DNA from: Hyparrhenia diplandra
Taxonomy: Eukaryota > Streptophyta > Magnoliopsida > Poales > Poaceae
DNA: 64,000 nucleotides
NCBI GenBank assembly: GCA_015847255.1
Contig: JADLZK010011196.1
Coordinates: 496,001-560,000, forward strand
Direction: 5' to 3'
Shown here: positions 1 through 11,042 of the stretch, piece after piece
Position numbering within the stretch: position 1 is the first letter of the stretch
How the letters are laid out: each line of letters begins with the position of its first letter
The notes under the pieces: generated by a model
The model's input: only the letters and a program-made list of their open reading frames with translations
Told to the model about the DNA's origin: nothing
The model's database searches: none
Position numbers and translations under genes: made by a program

Positions 1-528
1 TGAAATTGGAGCACCAAGAGAGCTTGTGTCACCTGGAGATGCTCGGAGAAATGCGCGAACACAGGCGAGGAAGCTCAGAAAGAATCACCAACGTGGGGTA
101 GGTAATTTCGGGGGCAACCAAGCAAATATCGGCACGCAAAGCTGCAATGCGCCCGCCAAAATCGAGCAAAGCCGGCAATGCAGGGCCCCCTAGCCTCGAT
201 TCCCAAATCCGTTAAGAAATTGAGCCGAAAAAATTGGGCAAAAACAAAAATGCAGATAATCCAAGCCCAGAAGACAGCGGCAATGGACCCCTAATGAAAA
301 ACGAAAAATTCTAGAAACGTTGCAGCACCAAATCCGCGGCAAAACAAGGAATTTGACGCGCGATCTGGCACCACCGGGGACGTGGAGGCGATTTCTTTCG
401 CTGCCTCTGCTCCCTCTTTTCTCGTGGCGTCTCCCCGAAACGGGGAGGAAGAATGGAAGAGGGAGAAGGGGAGGGCGGTGGATCCCCTTGGAAAATGGGA
501 CGAGCTTTTGCTACTTATATATGGACGC
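1..528. other. Intergenic, no gene recognised
   Basis: No convincing coding exon is visible. The stretch from about 360 to 500 is GC-rich and contains short overlapping frames on both strands without a recognisable protein. A TATA-like 'cttatatatgg' lies at about 513-523, just upstream of the hairpin at 529-673. Confidence 0.5.
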
Positions 529-673
529 AGATTCGGGTGGCATTGCGACGGTGACATTAAAATTGACGTTGAGTCATCTGGCGTGTGGGACCCACGCCTT
601 TTCGGGCCCACGTGGGTCCCACACGTCGATGACTCAATGTCACCGCGAATGTCACCGGCAATGTCACCAATCT
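529..673. repeat. Long inverted repeat (hairpin), about 65-bp arms and 14-nt loop
   Basis: The left arm (529-596) and right arm (611-673) are reverse complements at roughly 85% by eye, with a loop at 597-610. The arms are nearly perfect next to the loop (cgtgtgggacccacg). Each arm carries a TGAGTCA/TGACTCA site (570-576 and 630-636), a core bound by bZIP factors. The outer part repeats 'gtgacatt' up to three times. It could be a small foldback transposon, a young small-RNA hairpin, or a palindromic promoter segment. No terminal target duplication was found, so its class is open. Confidence 0.6.
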
Positions 674-841
674 CGATCCCCTTATATATCGCAATTTGGC
701 GGCTTTAAGCAAACCCAAAATTGGCCCGCGACTTTGTTTAGCGTCACCACAGCCAGGCGCCAGTACATTTCGTGGATCAAGTTCTGGCCCGGATTCTCGC
801 CTATTGGATTTTGGATGGCGGCGGAAACCACAATTTGTAAC

Positions 842-1257
842 ATCAATATGAAGTGTGAATTGGCTTGTAGTTGAATGGTAGGGCGGTTTAGCGGGATACT
901 ACTCATCGGGTTCAAATCCCGGTGTTCACACTTTTTCGGGATTTTTTGGGTTTTAGCGGCATTATGCATTAAGTGGTAAGCGTCATTTCCGTCGACAACG
1001 AGGCGCTAATAGTGACTTCGAGAATCTCCAAAACTGCCGGGTGCTCAGTCCCTATGGAGGTGCGGCGTTCGTCGATAACGAGACGCCAATGGTGACTTCA
1101 AGAATCTCCAACCGTGGGGTGCCAGTCCTCTGGGAGGAGGTGCTCATAGGGATAGGGTTTGCGTGACGCGTGTTCATAGAGGTGAGTGTGTGTGCGTGTT
1201 GTGACCGTCTGCGTTATCTTGTGTAATTCTCAAAAAAAAAAAAAATCAATATGAAGT
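842..1257 (+). mobile_element. tRNA-derived SINE with 13-bp target-site duplication
   Basis: The body runs from about 855 to 1244. Near its 5' end are an RNA polymerase III A box (tagttgaatgg, 868-878) and B box (ggttcaaatcc, 909-919) at tRNA-like spacing. The body then has no coding potential and ends in an A tract (1232-1245). The 13-bp sequence atcaatatgaagt occurs directly before the element (842-854) and directly after the A tract (1245-1257), as expected for target-primed insertion. The duplicated segment around 960-1140, with two similar 'gacgaggcgc' or 'aacgagacgcc' blocks, is internal to the element. Only the 5' end resembles a tRNA, so this is not a tRNA gene. The exact family was not assigned. 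Confidence 0.85.
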
Positions 1258-1924
1258 ATGTTTTTTTATTTATCTTTTTGCTAAAGAAGTATGATTTTTT
1301 TCATCTAGACTTCAAAACCAGATTTTTTCTTCTTCTAATAAATTAAAATGTCTGCGCATGATTATATTAAGGTCTAGAGATAGAGTTTAAATTATCTTAC
1401 CCTTTTTTTTTTAAAACTGACAAGATGGCCCATTGCTTATGCAAGACAAAGATGGCTTTCTACATTGCTGCAGACACAGTTTCAAAAAAGAAAACAAAAT
1501 CATTGCTGTAGACATTTGCATCGTCGCCTCTGTGCATGACAGCCTCAACAGGATACCTGATGTCAATATCATATGCCGGCAAGAGAGTCGGAGAGGTAAA
1601 GAGATGGCAAACGATAGCTGCCTATCTGGCTTCGGTTACATGTTTCCATATATATAGATTACAATGACTTGGATTACAAAGAACCTTGGTTCCAAGGAAT
1701 CGATAGGAGGATCTAAGATAAATATCTATCTCAACTAACTATCTCCACCGTGTGCTAGAGATCACGCTAATCGCATTCATTGTCGTGTTACACAGGCGTG
1801 CTCATTTACAAAACTTGTTACACAAGATGTTACATATTCTAACAGGAGCATCCCCCATGATGTTCCATGGAGGGCGCCATCATTGTGTAATGCGAGTTCG
1901 TGAGCTACTCACCATCCCTCAGCT
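1258..1924. other. Intergenic, AT-rich, no gene recognised
   Basis: Short frames are present but none resembles a known protein. The stretch leads into the trehalose-phosphate synthase pseudogene that becomes recognisable from about 1925. Confidence 0.4.
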
Positions 1925-3160
1925 GCGTCGTCTTTGCTTGACCAGGACTTGCAATGGGCTTGCAAGGATCGAGTATCACTGAACATCTTGAGTGTTGGGC
2001 TAGCCATGAACTTTCAAGTTGTGGCACTTGGGCTAGACTGTCAGAAGCTCTTGTTTGAGAACATTAATCCGTCATATCACCAAACCATGAAGAGGCTCAT
2101 TTTACTGGACTATGATGGCATAGTGACACTACCCCAGGGCCTGATTTTCAGGCACCCAACCAGGATCTGATTGCTACCCTATCTATATTGTGCTAAAATC
2201 CAAATAATTTTGTGTTCGTACTCAATGGAAAGAGCAAAGATGCATTGGTTGAATGGTTTGTGCCCTATCAAAACTTGGGTTTTTTTAGAGCATGACTACT
2301 TCCGAAGGTAAAAACTGTTTCCTCCCTTTTTCCCATGTCATGTCCTCATTGCTATGTGAAACTAAACTTACAACATTGGTCTTGGCATTTTGTAAGTTGG
2401 AAGTGTATATACTTAAGTAAGCACACTTTTCTGTTTCAATGTTAGGTGATCGGGAGGCAGTACATGGGAAGAGAACAAATTCAATAATTTGCATTTTAGA
2501 AAGGTTGTGAGGCTTTCCATGAAGCAATTTACTGCATTGAGGCTAATGAAAATGCACTAATCTGGCACTACGAAAAAGCTGATCCATATATCGGATCAAG
2601 TGAGGCAAAAGAGCTCCATGACTTACTGTTGAGTCTTAATCTGAATGTGTTTGCTAAGTGTTTGCTAAGGAGCCGGTATATGTGCAAAACCATTAACACA
2701 GAGTGGAAGTTATCCCTTAGGTATCTTTTTGCACACAGTTTGTCATTTTGTCTCTTCAATCCATACCTAGCCAGATTGCTTATATTGACTATTAACAAGT
2801 TAATTATATTTAGACACAACATTAGAATGAAACTCATGTAGCTACCATGTCTATTTTGCACTCAGTTATTTTATTATGTTTTTGTGTATAGCGGGGGTGG
2901 GGAAAGGAATTGCGGTGCAAAGTCTTATTGCCGATATGAAAGAGCAAGGATTCATACTAGATTTTGTATTGTGTGTCGGTGGCGATAATGTTGACAATGA
3001 CATATTTAAGGCTATTACAGCTTCTCTAAACAATTCTACCAACATATTTGCTTGCACCGTGGGTAGAAAGCCAAACCCGCGAACTACTTCCTTGGTGACT
3101 TGGAGGGTGTTGTGAAGATAATTGAAAGCATAAAAGGGGTAGATAAGATGGTGATTGGTT
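1925..3160 (+). pseudogene. Class II trehalose-6-phosphate synthase/phosphatase fragment (pseudogene)
   Basis: Several blocks on the plus strand match, in order, the C-terminal phosphatase-like half of plant class II TPS proteins. A block at about 1930-2160 contains MNFQVVALG and LILLDYDG, the HAD phosphatase aspartate motif (usual form LLDYDGT). A block at about 2220-2282 reads GKSKDALVEWFVPYQNLG. A block at about 2525-2650 contains ALIWHYEKADP. A block at about 2885-3150 contains GKGIAVQSL, DFVLCVGGDN and FACTVGRKP, followed after a shift at about 3075 by NYFLGDLEGVVKIIES. The N-terminal synthase domain is absent. Frames change between blocks; some gaps may be old introns (about 2290-2480 and 2660-2880). 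DN replaces the usual DRSDEDMF-type acidic motif. No intact product is possible. Family assignment is from recalled motif order, not a search. Confidence 0.8.
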
Positions 3161-3495
3161 ACACTTGGTTGTGTGAGTGGGAAGGCCTATACATATTGTT
3201 TGCATGTTGGATTACATTGTGCATTTGATTAGTTGTAACTTGTCTAGTATAGTGGATCAACTATCATTTTGTTTGGTTACCTGTTTGTACAGTTTTGATG
3301 AATGAATTAGTTATCCCAATTGTGTTTGGTTGGGTACATGCCATAAGTTCCGATCACCTATGTATCACTTGGTGAGGTTACCATAGTTTTCAGCAAGCAC
3401 ATGATGAGCACATAAATATTTTTTTTTCTTTAGATGAATTTGTCTCACCACTAACCATGACCTTGGAGCATAAGAAATAATAAAACCAATTCCAT
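3161..3495. other. Intergenic, no gene recognised
   Basis: AT-rich sequence following the TPS fragment. Nothing recognisable was seen. Confidence 0.4.
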
Positions 3496-4275
3496 ATCAC
3501 AAACAACTAACGGTTAACAAAAATAAAGTACGTGAGGGAGGCAGAAGAGAGGGAAGTGGAGCAAATGAGACAAGAATGAAGGTCCCCAATGTAGAATGGT
3601 GGTGGATCAGCAAAGTAAGAGACCTCCGCTCGGACGTAGCTGGGGGGGGAGTGGGAATGCCTTGTATTGATGACTTCACCAACCTAGTTACATAGGAGTC
3701 AATGCTCCCTATTTATAGCCCTCGATAATAGACAATGCTATTTTGCATAGTTGTCCCTCTAATATTCCTAGTATATTCTTTGCTAGTATTACAACCTAGC
3801 AAGGGTACAATTGTCCTTATATCTTGCAAACCGCCTTCGCCCATGGGCTTATTGTGCGGCTCGTCTCGCGGTCGACCCATTTCGAGAGCCGTGCGGTAGC
3901 TTCTTCCTTAGCAATCAACCTCCGCTAGGTCTTTGGCCCCCGAACCTCGGCCGTCTGCAGAAACTTTGCATTGCCTCCGCCGCCATGGTTCGCATCCTGC
4001 GGACCTTCGCCAAAGCTTTAGAGCGGTAACGTCTTTGCCGCACACTAGGCGGAGATGAATGCCTCCGCCTATCACGATGATATATCTCCCCCCACCGAAA
4101 GTATCTCAAAACCAGGTCAATTTGTCGGGTTTTACAAGACCGAGAAGAACCTCCGTCTCTGCAGGGACCATGTCCCAACACACGGCTCCGCTCCGTCGGT
4201 GTCCCCCGACCTAGACTTCCATCCCCGCCCTCCTCTTCCCCACGGGATCGAGTGTGCCGCCCCGGCCCTGGGATC
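3496..4275 (-). mobile_element. LTR-like retrotransposon remnant (minus strand)
   Basis: Read on the minus strand, this stretch has the texture of a grass LTR: a GC-rich segment, then a TATA box (ctataaat, about 3711-3718), then a short transcribed-region-like stretch and a pyrimidine-rich segment. A run of eight G (3640s) lies inside it. No coding domains, primer-binding site or matching second LTR were found in the window, so the call rests on composition and promoter layout only. Confidence 0.35.
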
Positions 4276-4926
4276 AATGTAACACCTTGTGTTTTGACCA
4301 ATTTTGAAAATCACTAAAAAATTGAAACATTTCTAAATATAAAACTTGATCCACTTAGACGGTAAATTAATAGGGTAATTTAGTTTTTATTTGAAGAACC
4401 TTGAGTGATGAGTTGCTTGTTTATGCAGTTGAATTTATTTTGAACAACCAAAGTGATCAATATGTTGAATTTAAAATCTTGCCTATATGAAAATGCAATG
4501 CTTTTGAATTTTTAAAAGGGCTATGCATGAATGCAACAATCACCACTTCTCGCTTTGCCCTCCTTTCCCTAAAGCTTAAACACGCCATGGCGACCGACGC
4601 AGGTGACACGACCTCTCCCTAAGCCGCTCGCACTAGCAAGCCGACGAAGCCGGATCTAGCTCACCTCGACGCCCGAGATAAGATTGAGAGCCCCCGAGCG
4701 CGCTCCAGCTGGCAAAGAGCCGAGCAAGAGCCCGCCGTGGCCATTGCCATGGACGGCTATAAAAATGCCCCGCCCGAAGACCTCCCGGAACCCCATGGAC
4801 ACCTCGGTCGGGCCCAATCCACTATGGGCGTGATTGGTTTGCTGCGTGGATGGCGAGCTGGGATGGAGGGCCGGTCCAGGCTCATGAAAAGCAGGCTCTA
4901 ACCACACACTTTGTTTTGTTTGGTTG
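4276..4926. other. Intergenic; possible start of another LTR at 4278
   Basis: The motif tgtaacacc at about 4278 resembles the 5' border of many grass LTRs, but no partner end was found. The GC-rich part (4560-4830) has only short frames. Confidence 0.25.
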
Positions 4927-5207
4927 TAAGCCTTGTTTAGTTCCCCAACTTGGGGTCCAAAAAGAGGTTTTTTTGCACTATGCAAAAAGAAGATTCCCCG
5001 TCACATCAAAAATGTCGGCATATGTTTGAAGTACTTAAATATAGATAAAATCAAAAACTAATTGCACAGTTTTGTTGTACTTTCCGAGATAAACATTTTG
5101 AGCCTAATTAATCAATGTTTGAACAATAATTCACAAATACAAACAAAATGCTACAAAGTCGCGCTATAGGAATTCCAAGCTCCTCCTAACTTTGGGAACT
5201 AAGGCAC
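4927..5207. mobile_element. MITE with 'gttagttccc'-type terminal inverted repeats
   Basis: The left end (ccttgtttagttcccc, about 4932) and right end (gggaactaagg, about 5197) are imperfect inverted repeats. The interior carries the 'actaattgcacagtt' and 'gagcctaattaatc' blocks seen in a very common grass MITE group. Length is about 280 bp and there is no coding capacity. Target duplication is unclear. Confidence 0.6.
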
Positions 5208-5529
5208 ACTCCTCGTGTTTGGTTGAATGAATGTATCGAAATTTTGAGTGTCTGACAAATGGGCATGTGCCCCGTGCATGCATGAAGCCATCCCGGCTCG
5301 TGTACAAAGTAGAAATCAAGCAGAGGGAGTCATGCGGGATGGAGGAGGGGAAATGAATGAAACGAAGCAGACAAATAATGCGAAGCAGACAAATATGCGA
5401 GCCCGGGAACCAAACATGACCAAAGTGCACAGCCGGCCATAAAATCACGCCCTACATAATTCAACCAGGTCAGGCCCAATTCGCTAAAACAAACCACAAG
5501 CAGCTGCAGCTTTGGCCCCAAAGCCGACT

Positions 5530-5960
5530 TACGGCCAGCGGCCACAACCCATATTGGTGTCTCGAACTCGACGAAGAAGACGCCGAGAGAGTCCACACAG
5601 CTTCCCTCGTGGACGCGGATAACTTTCGTCTTCCTCTCGACGCTAACCATATCCGCGCCGTTCGCCATCCTCCGCCGTCGGTTCACCACTGGCCCTCACT
5701 CCTATCGTCCGCCGCCTCCGGCCCCTAGCCTATCGTCCGCCGCCGCCGGCCCCTAGCCTATCGTCCGCCGCCGCCTTGCAATTCGCCAGTTCCCCACTGC
5801 GGGCTGTGGCGCGCCAGCGCCGGCTCCCGCCCTCCTGGCCCCAGCTGCCCGACCGGCTGGACCCAGCCGCTGGCCGTAGGGGCGTAGGGCACAACCGCGC
5901 ACAGGCGAGGCCACAGGCCGCAGCTGCCAGCTAGTATACCTAGCCAATGCAACAACGGTC
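5530..5960. other. GC-rich island, possible 5' UTR or first exon of unknown gene
   Basis: GC content rises sharply here and falls after 5960, as in grass first exons or 5' leaders. A possible donor (gctg then gtaatt) lies near 5967. No protein family was recognised on either strand. It could belong to the leader of the downstream PPR gene or to a separate transcript. Confidence 0.3.
5701..5774. repeat. 28-bp tandem repeat, 2.6 copies
   Basis: The unit cctatcgtccgccgc plus 13 more bases begins at 5701, 5729 and 5757. Copies differ by one base (ctccgg versus gccgg). It lies within the GC-rich island. Confidence 0.85.
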
Positions 5961-6639
5961 GGAGCTGGTAATTTCCTGTTCGGCTGTTTTATATCAGTGA
6001 ACTCTTTCCGATCTTCGAGACTATAATTACATGAATGATTCACTGGTTATGTTAGTTTTTGCTTAGTAGAGTAGAACAATGAAGATGGCCAGGATATTAA
6101 CATATATATTTTTTCTCATGCTCGGTGGTAAAGGGCCCTTTAATTTAGCCTAACAAATTTAAGGATAAGGCTGGATTAAGATCGAACCTTAAAATTAGTA
6201 TAATTTTGAACTAATAATGAAAAGGGCCAAGTGAGATTGTGAAAGAAGGCAAAAGTAGGATGAAATGGTAGAAGAAGCACAAGATTTCAAGTACCAGAAA
6301 TAAACCTAGCAATGTTAATGTTAACGAACTAAACCATCATTAATTAGTTATATATTTTTTAACCACTTTCATGTTCCTATGAATTTGATTGTGGATTTAA
6401 GTACGGAACTAAGATATCATCTAAATTTATGCATTTATTAGCTAGTTTGGATATCTATGGGTAATAGACCCGGTCCGTACAATATTTTTGACCCGTGCGG
6501 ATGGTATCTGCATCTCATCTTGACAGTGGCCCTAGGCGTCAAAATTGAAGAGCTCCGCCACTGACCGTCTCCCAAAGGTTTTCCGATTCAGCAAATTCCG
6601 GCTTTGCCGGAGCTTGACGAGGAAAGAAAGGGCAGGGCC
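5961..6639. other. Intergenic, AT-rich, no gene recognised
   Basis: No feature was recognised. The sequence becomes GC-rich from about 6540, ahead of the candidate first exon of the PPR gene. Confidence 0.4.
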
Positions 6640-9082
6640 ATGGCGGGAGCCTTCGCTCTCCGCCTTGTACCTCGCCCGCCGTGGAGCCTCGGGGAGGGGA
6701 AGGGTGGCGGGGAGGAGCCAACCGCGACGATGGCAGCAGGGCGCTGTAAGTGCTAACTGGGGTCTTCTTTATTCTTGTGCTGCTTGCCACTCACTTTGCT
6801 CTGTGCCGCTTCATCAATGGACATTTGTAGAAGCTGTGTTTTCTCAGATGTGTCTAGTTCAATTTGTTGATCTGGTTCAAGGCCCATGACTGGTTCAGAG
6901 GATTAGTAGTTTGACACATACAAGCTGAGGTTGAACCAATCCTGTTTCACTATGCAGATTGCAGAGTGACTGCATGGGGTTTAATGTGCATACGGACTAA
7001 CTGCACACACTTTGTATTCTGCCATTTTGTATTACCTCTACTTCTGGGGTTATGTAGATGTGCCGATATTTGGTTGTTTTTTTAGTATATGCAGAGTAAC
7101 TGCATTGTGTTTAATGTGCATACAGATTAACTGTACACGCTTTGTATTGTGCCATTTTGTGTTACCTTACTTGTGGCCTTCTGGGGTTATGTAGATGAGC
7201 ATAAGAAATTCCGCGCTGCAAAATTTTTCAACTTCGATAGTGTTCTGCTAGAAATTAGTCCTCCTTACGGTTTTTTATATGTGTAGCCTGTCAGATAAGC
7301 TACCATTTGTCCTGCTTGTTCAATCCACCAAAGAGGTTTTGCAAAAAAAACAAGAGGCTCTAAGAAATGCTGGCACATTTAATGGATTGAGTTGGTTGAC
7401 TTGGCTCTCCCTTTATGGTCTTCACGTCTTCATGCATCATCTGTATTTGTTTGGTTTTGCAACAACTGCTTCTGTAAAACGATGTGCACTTTGACCTGCT
7501 CAAATAAATTTACATTTATTATGGCATATTATGGCATAGGGTGTCAAAGAAACCAAACAAGCAGCAGCATTTGTGGATCAGGAAGGAGACAGCTGGGTCA
7601 GGGAAGAAGGCTCTCCGTCTTATTGATGCTGTAAGATATACACTTGCTCTCCTTCCTATTGATCAAGCCAGAATTTTGGATCTTTTTGGGGAAAACGATA
7701 CTGTAAGATATAAGGTCACTTTATTGCACTTCAGTAGTTCAGTTGATCCTCAAAGTGTGAAAAGGTTGACAAATGACTTCTTCTGTTATCATATTTATCT
7801 TTTCCCATGCTCTGATTATTACCGTGACAACGATTCTATCAGGCTTAAGAAACTGACGTGTTCTCAACAAATCAGTCTGTGGAACCATATCTTTTAGGTT
7901 TCAAAGTTACCAAATGAAAGAGAAGCTGTTTATGGTGCATTGGACAAGTGGAGTGCTTTTGAGCCTGAATTTCCAATTATAGCAGCAGCAAAAGCTTTGG
8001 GGATGTTGAAAAGGCGACGTCAATGGCTAAGAATAATCCAGGTAGGACTGTTATGGACAAAAGATATAGTAGCTGCTGGCAAGTCAAGAGTTTAGGTGTT
8101 CTTATTTGGAGTTATGTTATCGCAGTTTCTGATAACAAACTAGTTTTGCCAGTTACCTGCCGAATTTCAATGCTTTTCACAGGTAACCAAGTGGTTGATG
8201 AGCAAAGGCCAGGTGCTGACATGGACAACGTATGATACACTTCTGCTTGCACTTTTTATGGATAAACGGGTAGACGAAGCTGAGTCAATTTGGAATAGTA
8301 TAATACAGACTCATACACGCTCAGTGCCCAAGAGGTTGTTCTCTCGGATGATCTTGATGTACGACATTTGCCAATGTCCAGATAAAGTTTTGGAGGTATA
8401 TCTTACTCATTTTCACCTTCTTGTAGGATTAAATGACACTATCCTCCCCTCCCCTCACTGTAATTGAATATGTGGCTCATTACTGGCTTCCTTTATATTC
8501 CAACTATATTTGTTGACTGGTACATGAATAATCCTCATAATAAATTATAATAAGTCAGTCTTTTTGTTGAAACCATAATTATGAGTTGACTGGTGCTTAA
8601 ATTCAGAAAAATGCAAGTCACGTGGGGTTCAATGTTCTTAGAAAGGTTAACCAGTATTCATATGGTCGCCCATCTAGTACTGGTCATGGAGCCTAATGGA
8701 CAGCTTATTCAGCCTGACAGACAGGTCATATGGTAACAGGATGGGAAACAATTCCTTGTATGTGGTCTAGCAGACCTGTTTCCATTACACTTGTCTAGCT
8801 GGCTGTTCAGATTTGTAACTTAGTTTTTTTTTTTTTTTGTTCATAAATAGATGCCTGGAAGTCTTACTGTGTTCTTGTCACCAATTTCAGATATACGCTG
8901 ATATGGAGGAATTAGGGGTGCGTCCAGATGAGGATACAGCGAGACGGATCGGAAAGGCATTCGTGGCTTTTGGCCAAGAAGAAAAAGAAAAGCATGTCCT
9001 CGAGAAATACTTGAAAAAGTGGAAGTACATCCACTTCAACGGTGAGCGTGTTCGGGTGCGGAGGGATGGACCATTGGCATAG
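6640..9082 (+). CDS. Pentatricopeptide-repeat protein, At4g18975-like (predicted organellar)
   Basis: Four well-supported exons, 7540-7630, 7898-8041, 8183-8395 and 8891-9082 (stop), join with GT-AG borders in one open frame of about 212 codons. Recognisable blocks are HLWIRKETAGSGKKAL, LPNEREAVYGALDKW, WLMSKGQVLTWTTYDTLL, RVDEAESIWNSIIQTHTRS and the C-terminal WKYIHFNGERVRVRRDG. Their order matches the short plant PPR protein typified by Arabidopsis At4g18975, annotated as chloroplastic. The helical-repeat region probably binds RNA; its target is unknown. An ATG at 6640 in a ggccatggcg context, with an open frame to a donor at 6745|6746, is a candidate transit-peptide exon. Its phase does not fit the 7540 acceptor directly, so an intermediate exon or another start is missing. 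No frame break is seen in the four exons. The introns are small, and the first carries a 130-bp-spaced duplication. Confidence 0.8.
6961..7198. repeat. Tandem duplication, about 130-bp period, in PPR gene intron
   Basis: The segments 6961-7060 and 7091-7198 share gcagagt(g/a)actgcat, ttaatgtgcatac, ctttgtattctgccatttt-like and ctggggttatgtagatg blocks in the same order. Divergence is noticeable, so the duplication is not recent. Confidence 0.75.
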
Positions 9083-9160
9083 TGTCCATTTTCCTGAATT
9101 GCTCGTGTTCGGGTGCGGAGGGATGGACCATTGGCATAGTGTCCATTTTCCTGAATTGCT
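9047..9160. repeat. Perfect 57-bp tandem duplication spanning the PPR stop codon
   Basis: Unit 9047-9103 is repeated at 9104-9160 without visible differences. The unit contains the last codons and the stop codon of the PPR gene plus about 20 bp of 3' UTR. The first copy keeps the gene intact and the second lies in the 3' UTR. Confidence 0.95.
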
Positions 9161-9332
9161 CGAACCTATCAGTATCATGCCGGCCGTCGGGAAGATGCCA
9201 TTATTGCCGCTGTGATGGTCATACACACACATCTTATCAGCACTCGTCCTCCATCGCTCTAGCCTATGGAGACAAATGGAGAGAGACAAATGGAGAGCGG
9301 ACGGGTGGGTGGCTGGCTGGCTACTACTGACG

Positions 9333-9388
9333 AAGATAGTGATTTAGATTGGTCAAAAAAAAAAAAAAAAAAAAAGATAGTGATTTAG
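9333..9388 (+). mobile_element. Tiny A-tailed insertion with 15-bp direct repeats
   Basis: The 15-bp sequence aagatagtgatttag occurs at 9333-9347 and 9374-9388. Between them are only attggtc and an A tract (26 nt in all). This has the form of an extremely 5'-truncated retroposon copy with a TSD. Confidence 0.7.
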
Positions 9389-9655
9389 GTACTGTAGAGG
9401 CATCCAGTGATTGCGATGGTTTAACTTGCATTGCATATGTGTCCGTGGAATGATCCCGCGTTTTGTATGTTCTGGCAAGTGTTTGTGAAATTGTGTACCA
9501 ATTCCGTACTATATCTATCATGTGAGGAACAATACCTGACTGTTGGCCCATGTCTTGCACGGATCGCATGCCAGAAACCCCTTTTCTGTTTCTTGCGGTG
9601 TTCCGGGCAGGGGTTTACTTTATTCTTGTGATCTGTATCATGCGCGTATCGCATA

Positions 9656-9737
9656 ATGGCGTGAAGCAAATGATCATGCATGTGCGTTGCGTTCCGTTTG
9701 TTCTGCCTGAATGGCGTGAAGCAAATGATCATGCACG
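9656..9737. repeat. Short direct repeat, 55-bp spacing
   Basis: The sequence atggcgtgaagcaaatgatc, followed by atgca, occurs at 9656 and again at 9711. No gene was recognised around it. Confidence 0.75.
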
Positions 9738-9779
9738 AAGCGCGCGCGGCCCTGCCCGTGTGGCTTTCGCCGTCACGGC

Positions 9780-10390
9780 TCTAGAGCACTACTAGAGGCT
9801 TCCGTGTCCCGCGAAACACGTAGGGCCACAGGGTACGAGCCGTTATCAGAGTTCCTGACCCGGCATTGGCGTCAGTTTCGGTTCCACTGGGCTGGGAGCC
9901 TCTCTCTCGGCTGTCATCCAGATGCCACCATCTCCCGCCGTCCCTCCCGCGGATGGCTGCGGATGACATCGACAGCGAGCCGGAGCGTTGATGGGTGGTT
10001 GTTTGTTCGGCTTCGGACGGGCCGGGCTGCTCTGCGTGACTGCTTCCGTGTCCAAAGCCACGACGCGGACGTCGACGACATGCCAGAAATCTCGGTAGCC
10101 TGCCGGACTCCGGAGGAGCGCACAAGTGGCTGGAATGCGGGCGAGCGGTGTGCCGCTTCATCTACCCAGTTGAACGGCCACGCGTCCTCCCGTGAAGTAC
10201 AAGGTGTGCAGCCGCATCGCAAAGGGCCTGCGAGAACAGGCTCCGGGGACCGGGATCTTGGACGACAGAGCGTCTGTTTCTGCTTCGTGCTGCATGCCAT
10301 GCCATGCCATGCGATGCGATGTGATGCGGTAGTTGTGGGCTCGTGGCTGCCGTGGCGTAAACTACTATAAGCTTCCGACTCGTAACGTTG
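9780..10390. other. GC-rich region, no gene recognised; CATGC microsatellite
   Basis: Long frames exist on both strands, such as 9804-10370 on plus, but they overlap in several frames as GC-rich DNA does, and none resembles a known protein. A catgc-type pentanucleotide repeat with a catgc-to-gatgc transition lies at about 10290-10330. Confidence 0.35.
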
Positions 10391-11042
10391 GCTTTGCGCT
10401 TAGAAAATGGTCCTGGATCTTGGACGATACCTTGTGCCAGGAGGCCCAGAATCAGATCGGATCAGCACGAAACCAAGATGGTTGCCTTACTTTCTTATTA
10501 AAATAATCCTACTATGAGATAGTATGAATTTTGAACATGGCTCAGTTAATTTGTTACATGAAACATTACAGGTCACACTCTAAGCTACCCAACCAAAGAA
10601 CAGCGCGCACTCTCACTCTCTAGTCTCGATCATGTGCCATGAAAAAAAAAATACACTCCCCTTTGCTATCATGGAGAATTCGTTGATGCCTCTTTTTTTT
10701 TTTTCGTGTATGTGGAACAGATTGTGACGGAAATTTTTGTAAATAATAACTTCAACCAACATATGCTAATGTTTGCCTCACGAAATCTTGGCACCATTGA
10801 CCAGATTTTAGGAGTGTTGACCAAATTTGACTAACACTCCAATTGCTACCGGTCTAAAGAATGATTCAATTTCCAGTGCAATGCTAATTCAATTCTCGGA
10901 TGTGTGTACCTAGCTCATGGTTTTCCGACGGTGAGTACCCTAAAGTAGTAAAGTGTAATGAGTTTTGGTTATTCTACAAGTCAAACTAACATCAATTTGA
11001 CTAATTTTTTTTGGGGGACCCAATAATATTTGTGATATTAAA
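10391..11042. other. Intergenic, AT-rich, no gene recognised
   Basis: Nothing recognisable was seen. Confidence 0.4.

Noticed and set aside
855..930. tRNA gene suggested by A and B boxes
   Set aside because: There is no cloverleaf with paired acceptor ends, and the sequence continues as a SINE body with A tail and target duplication.
9804..10370. 188-codon open frame as a gene
   Set aside because: Four overlapping frames of similar length on both strands in GC-rich DNA; no domain, no clear codon signal and no recognisable protein.
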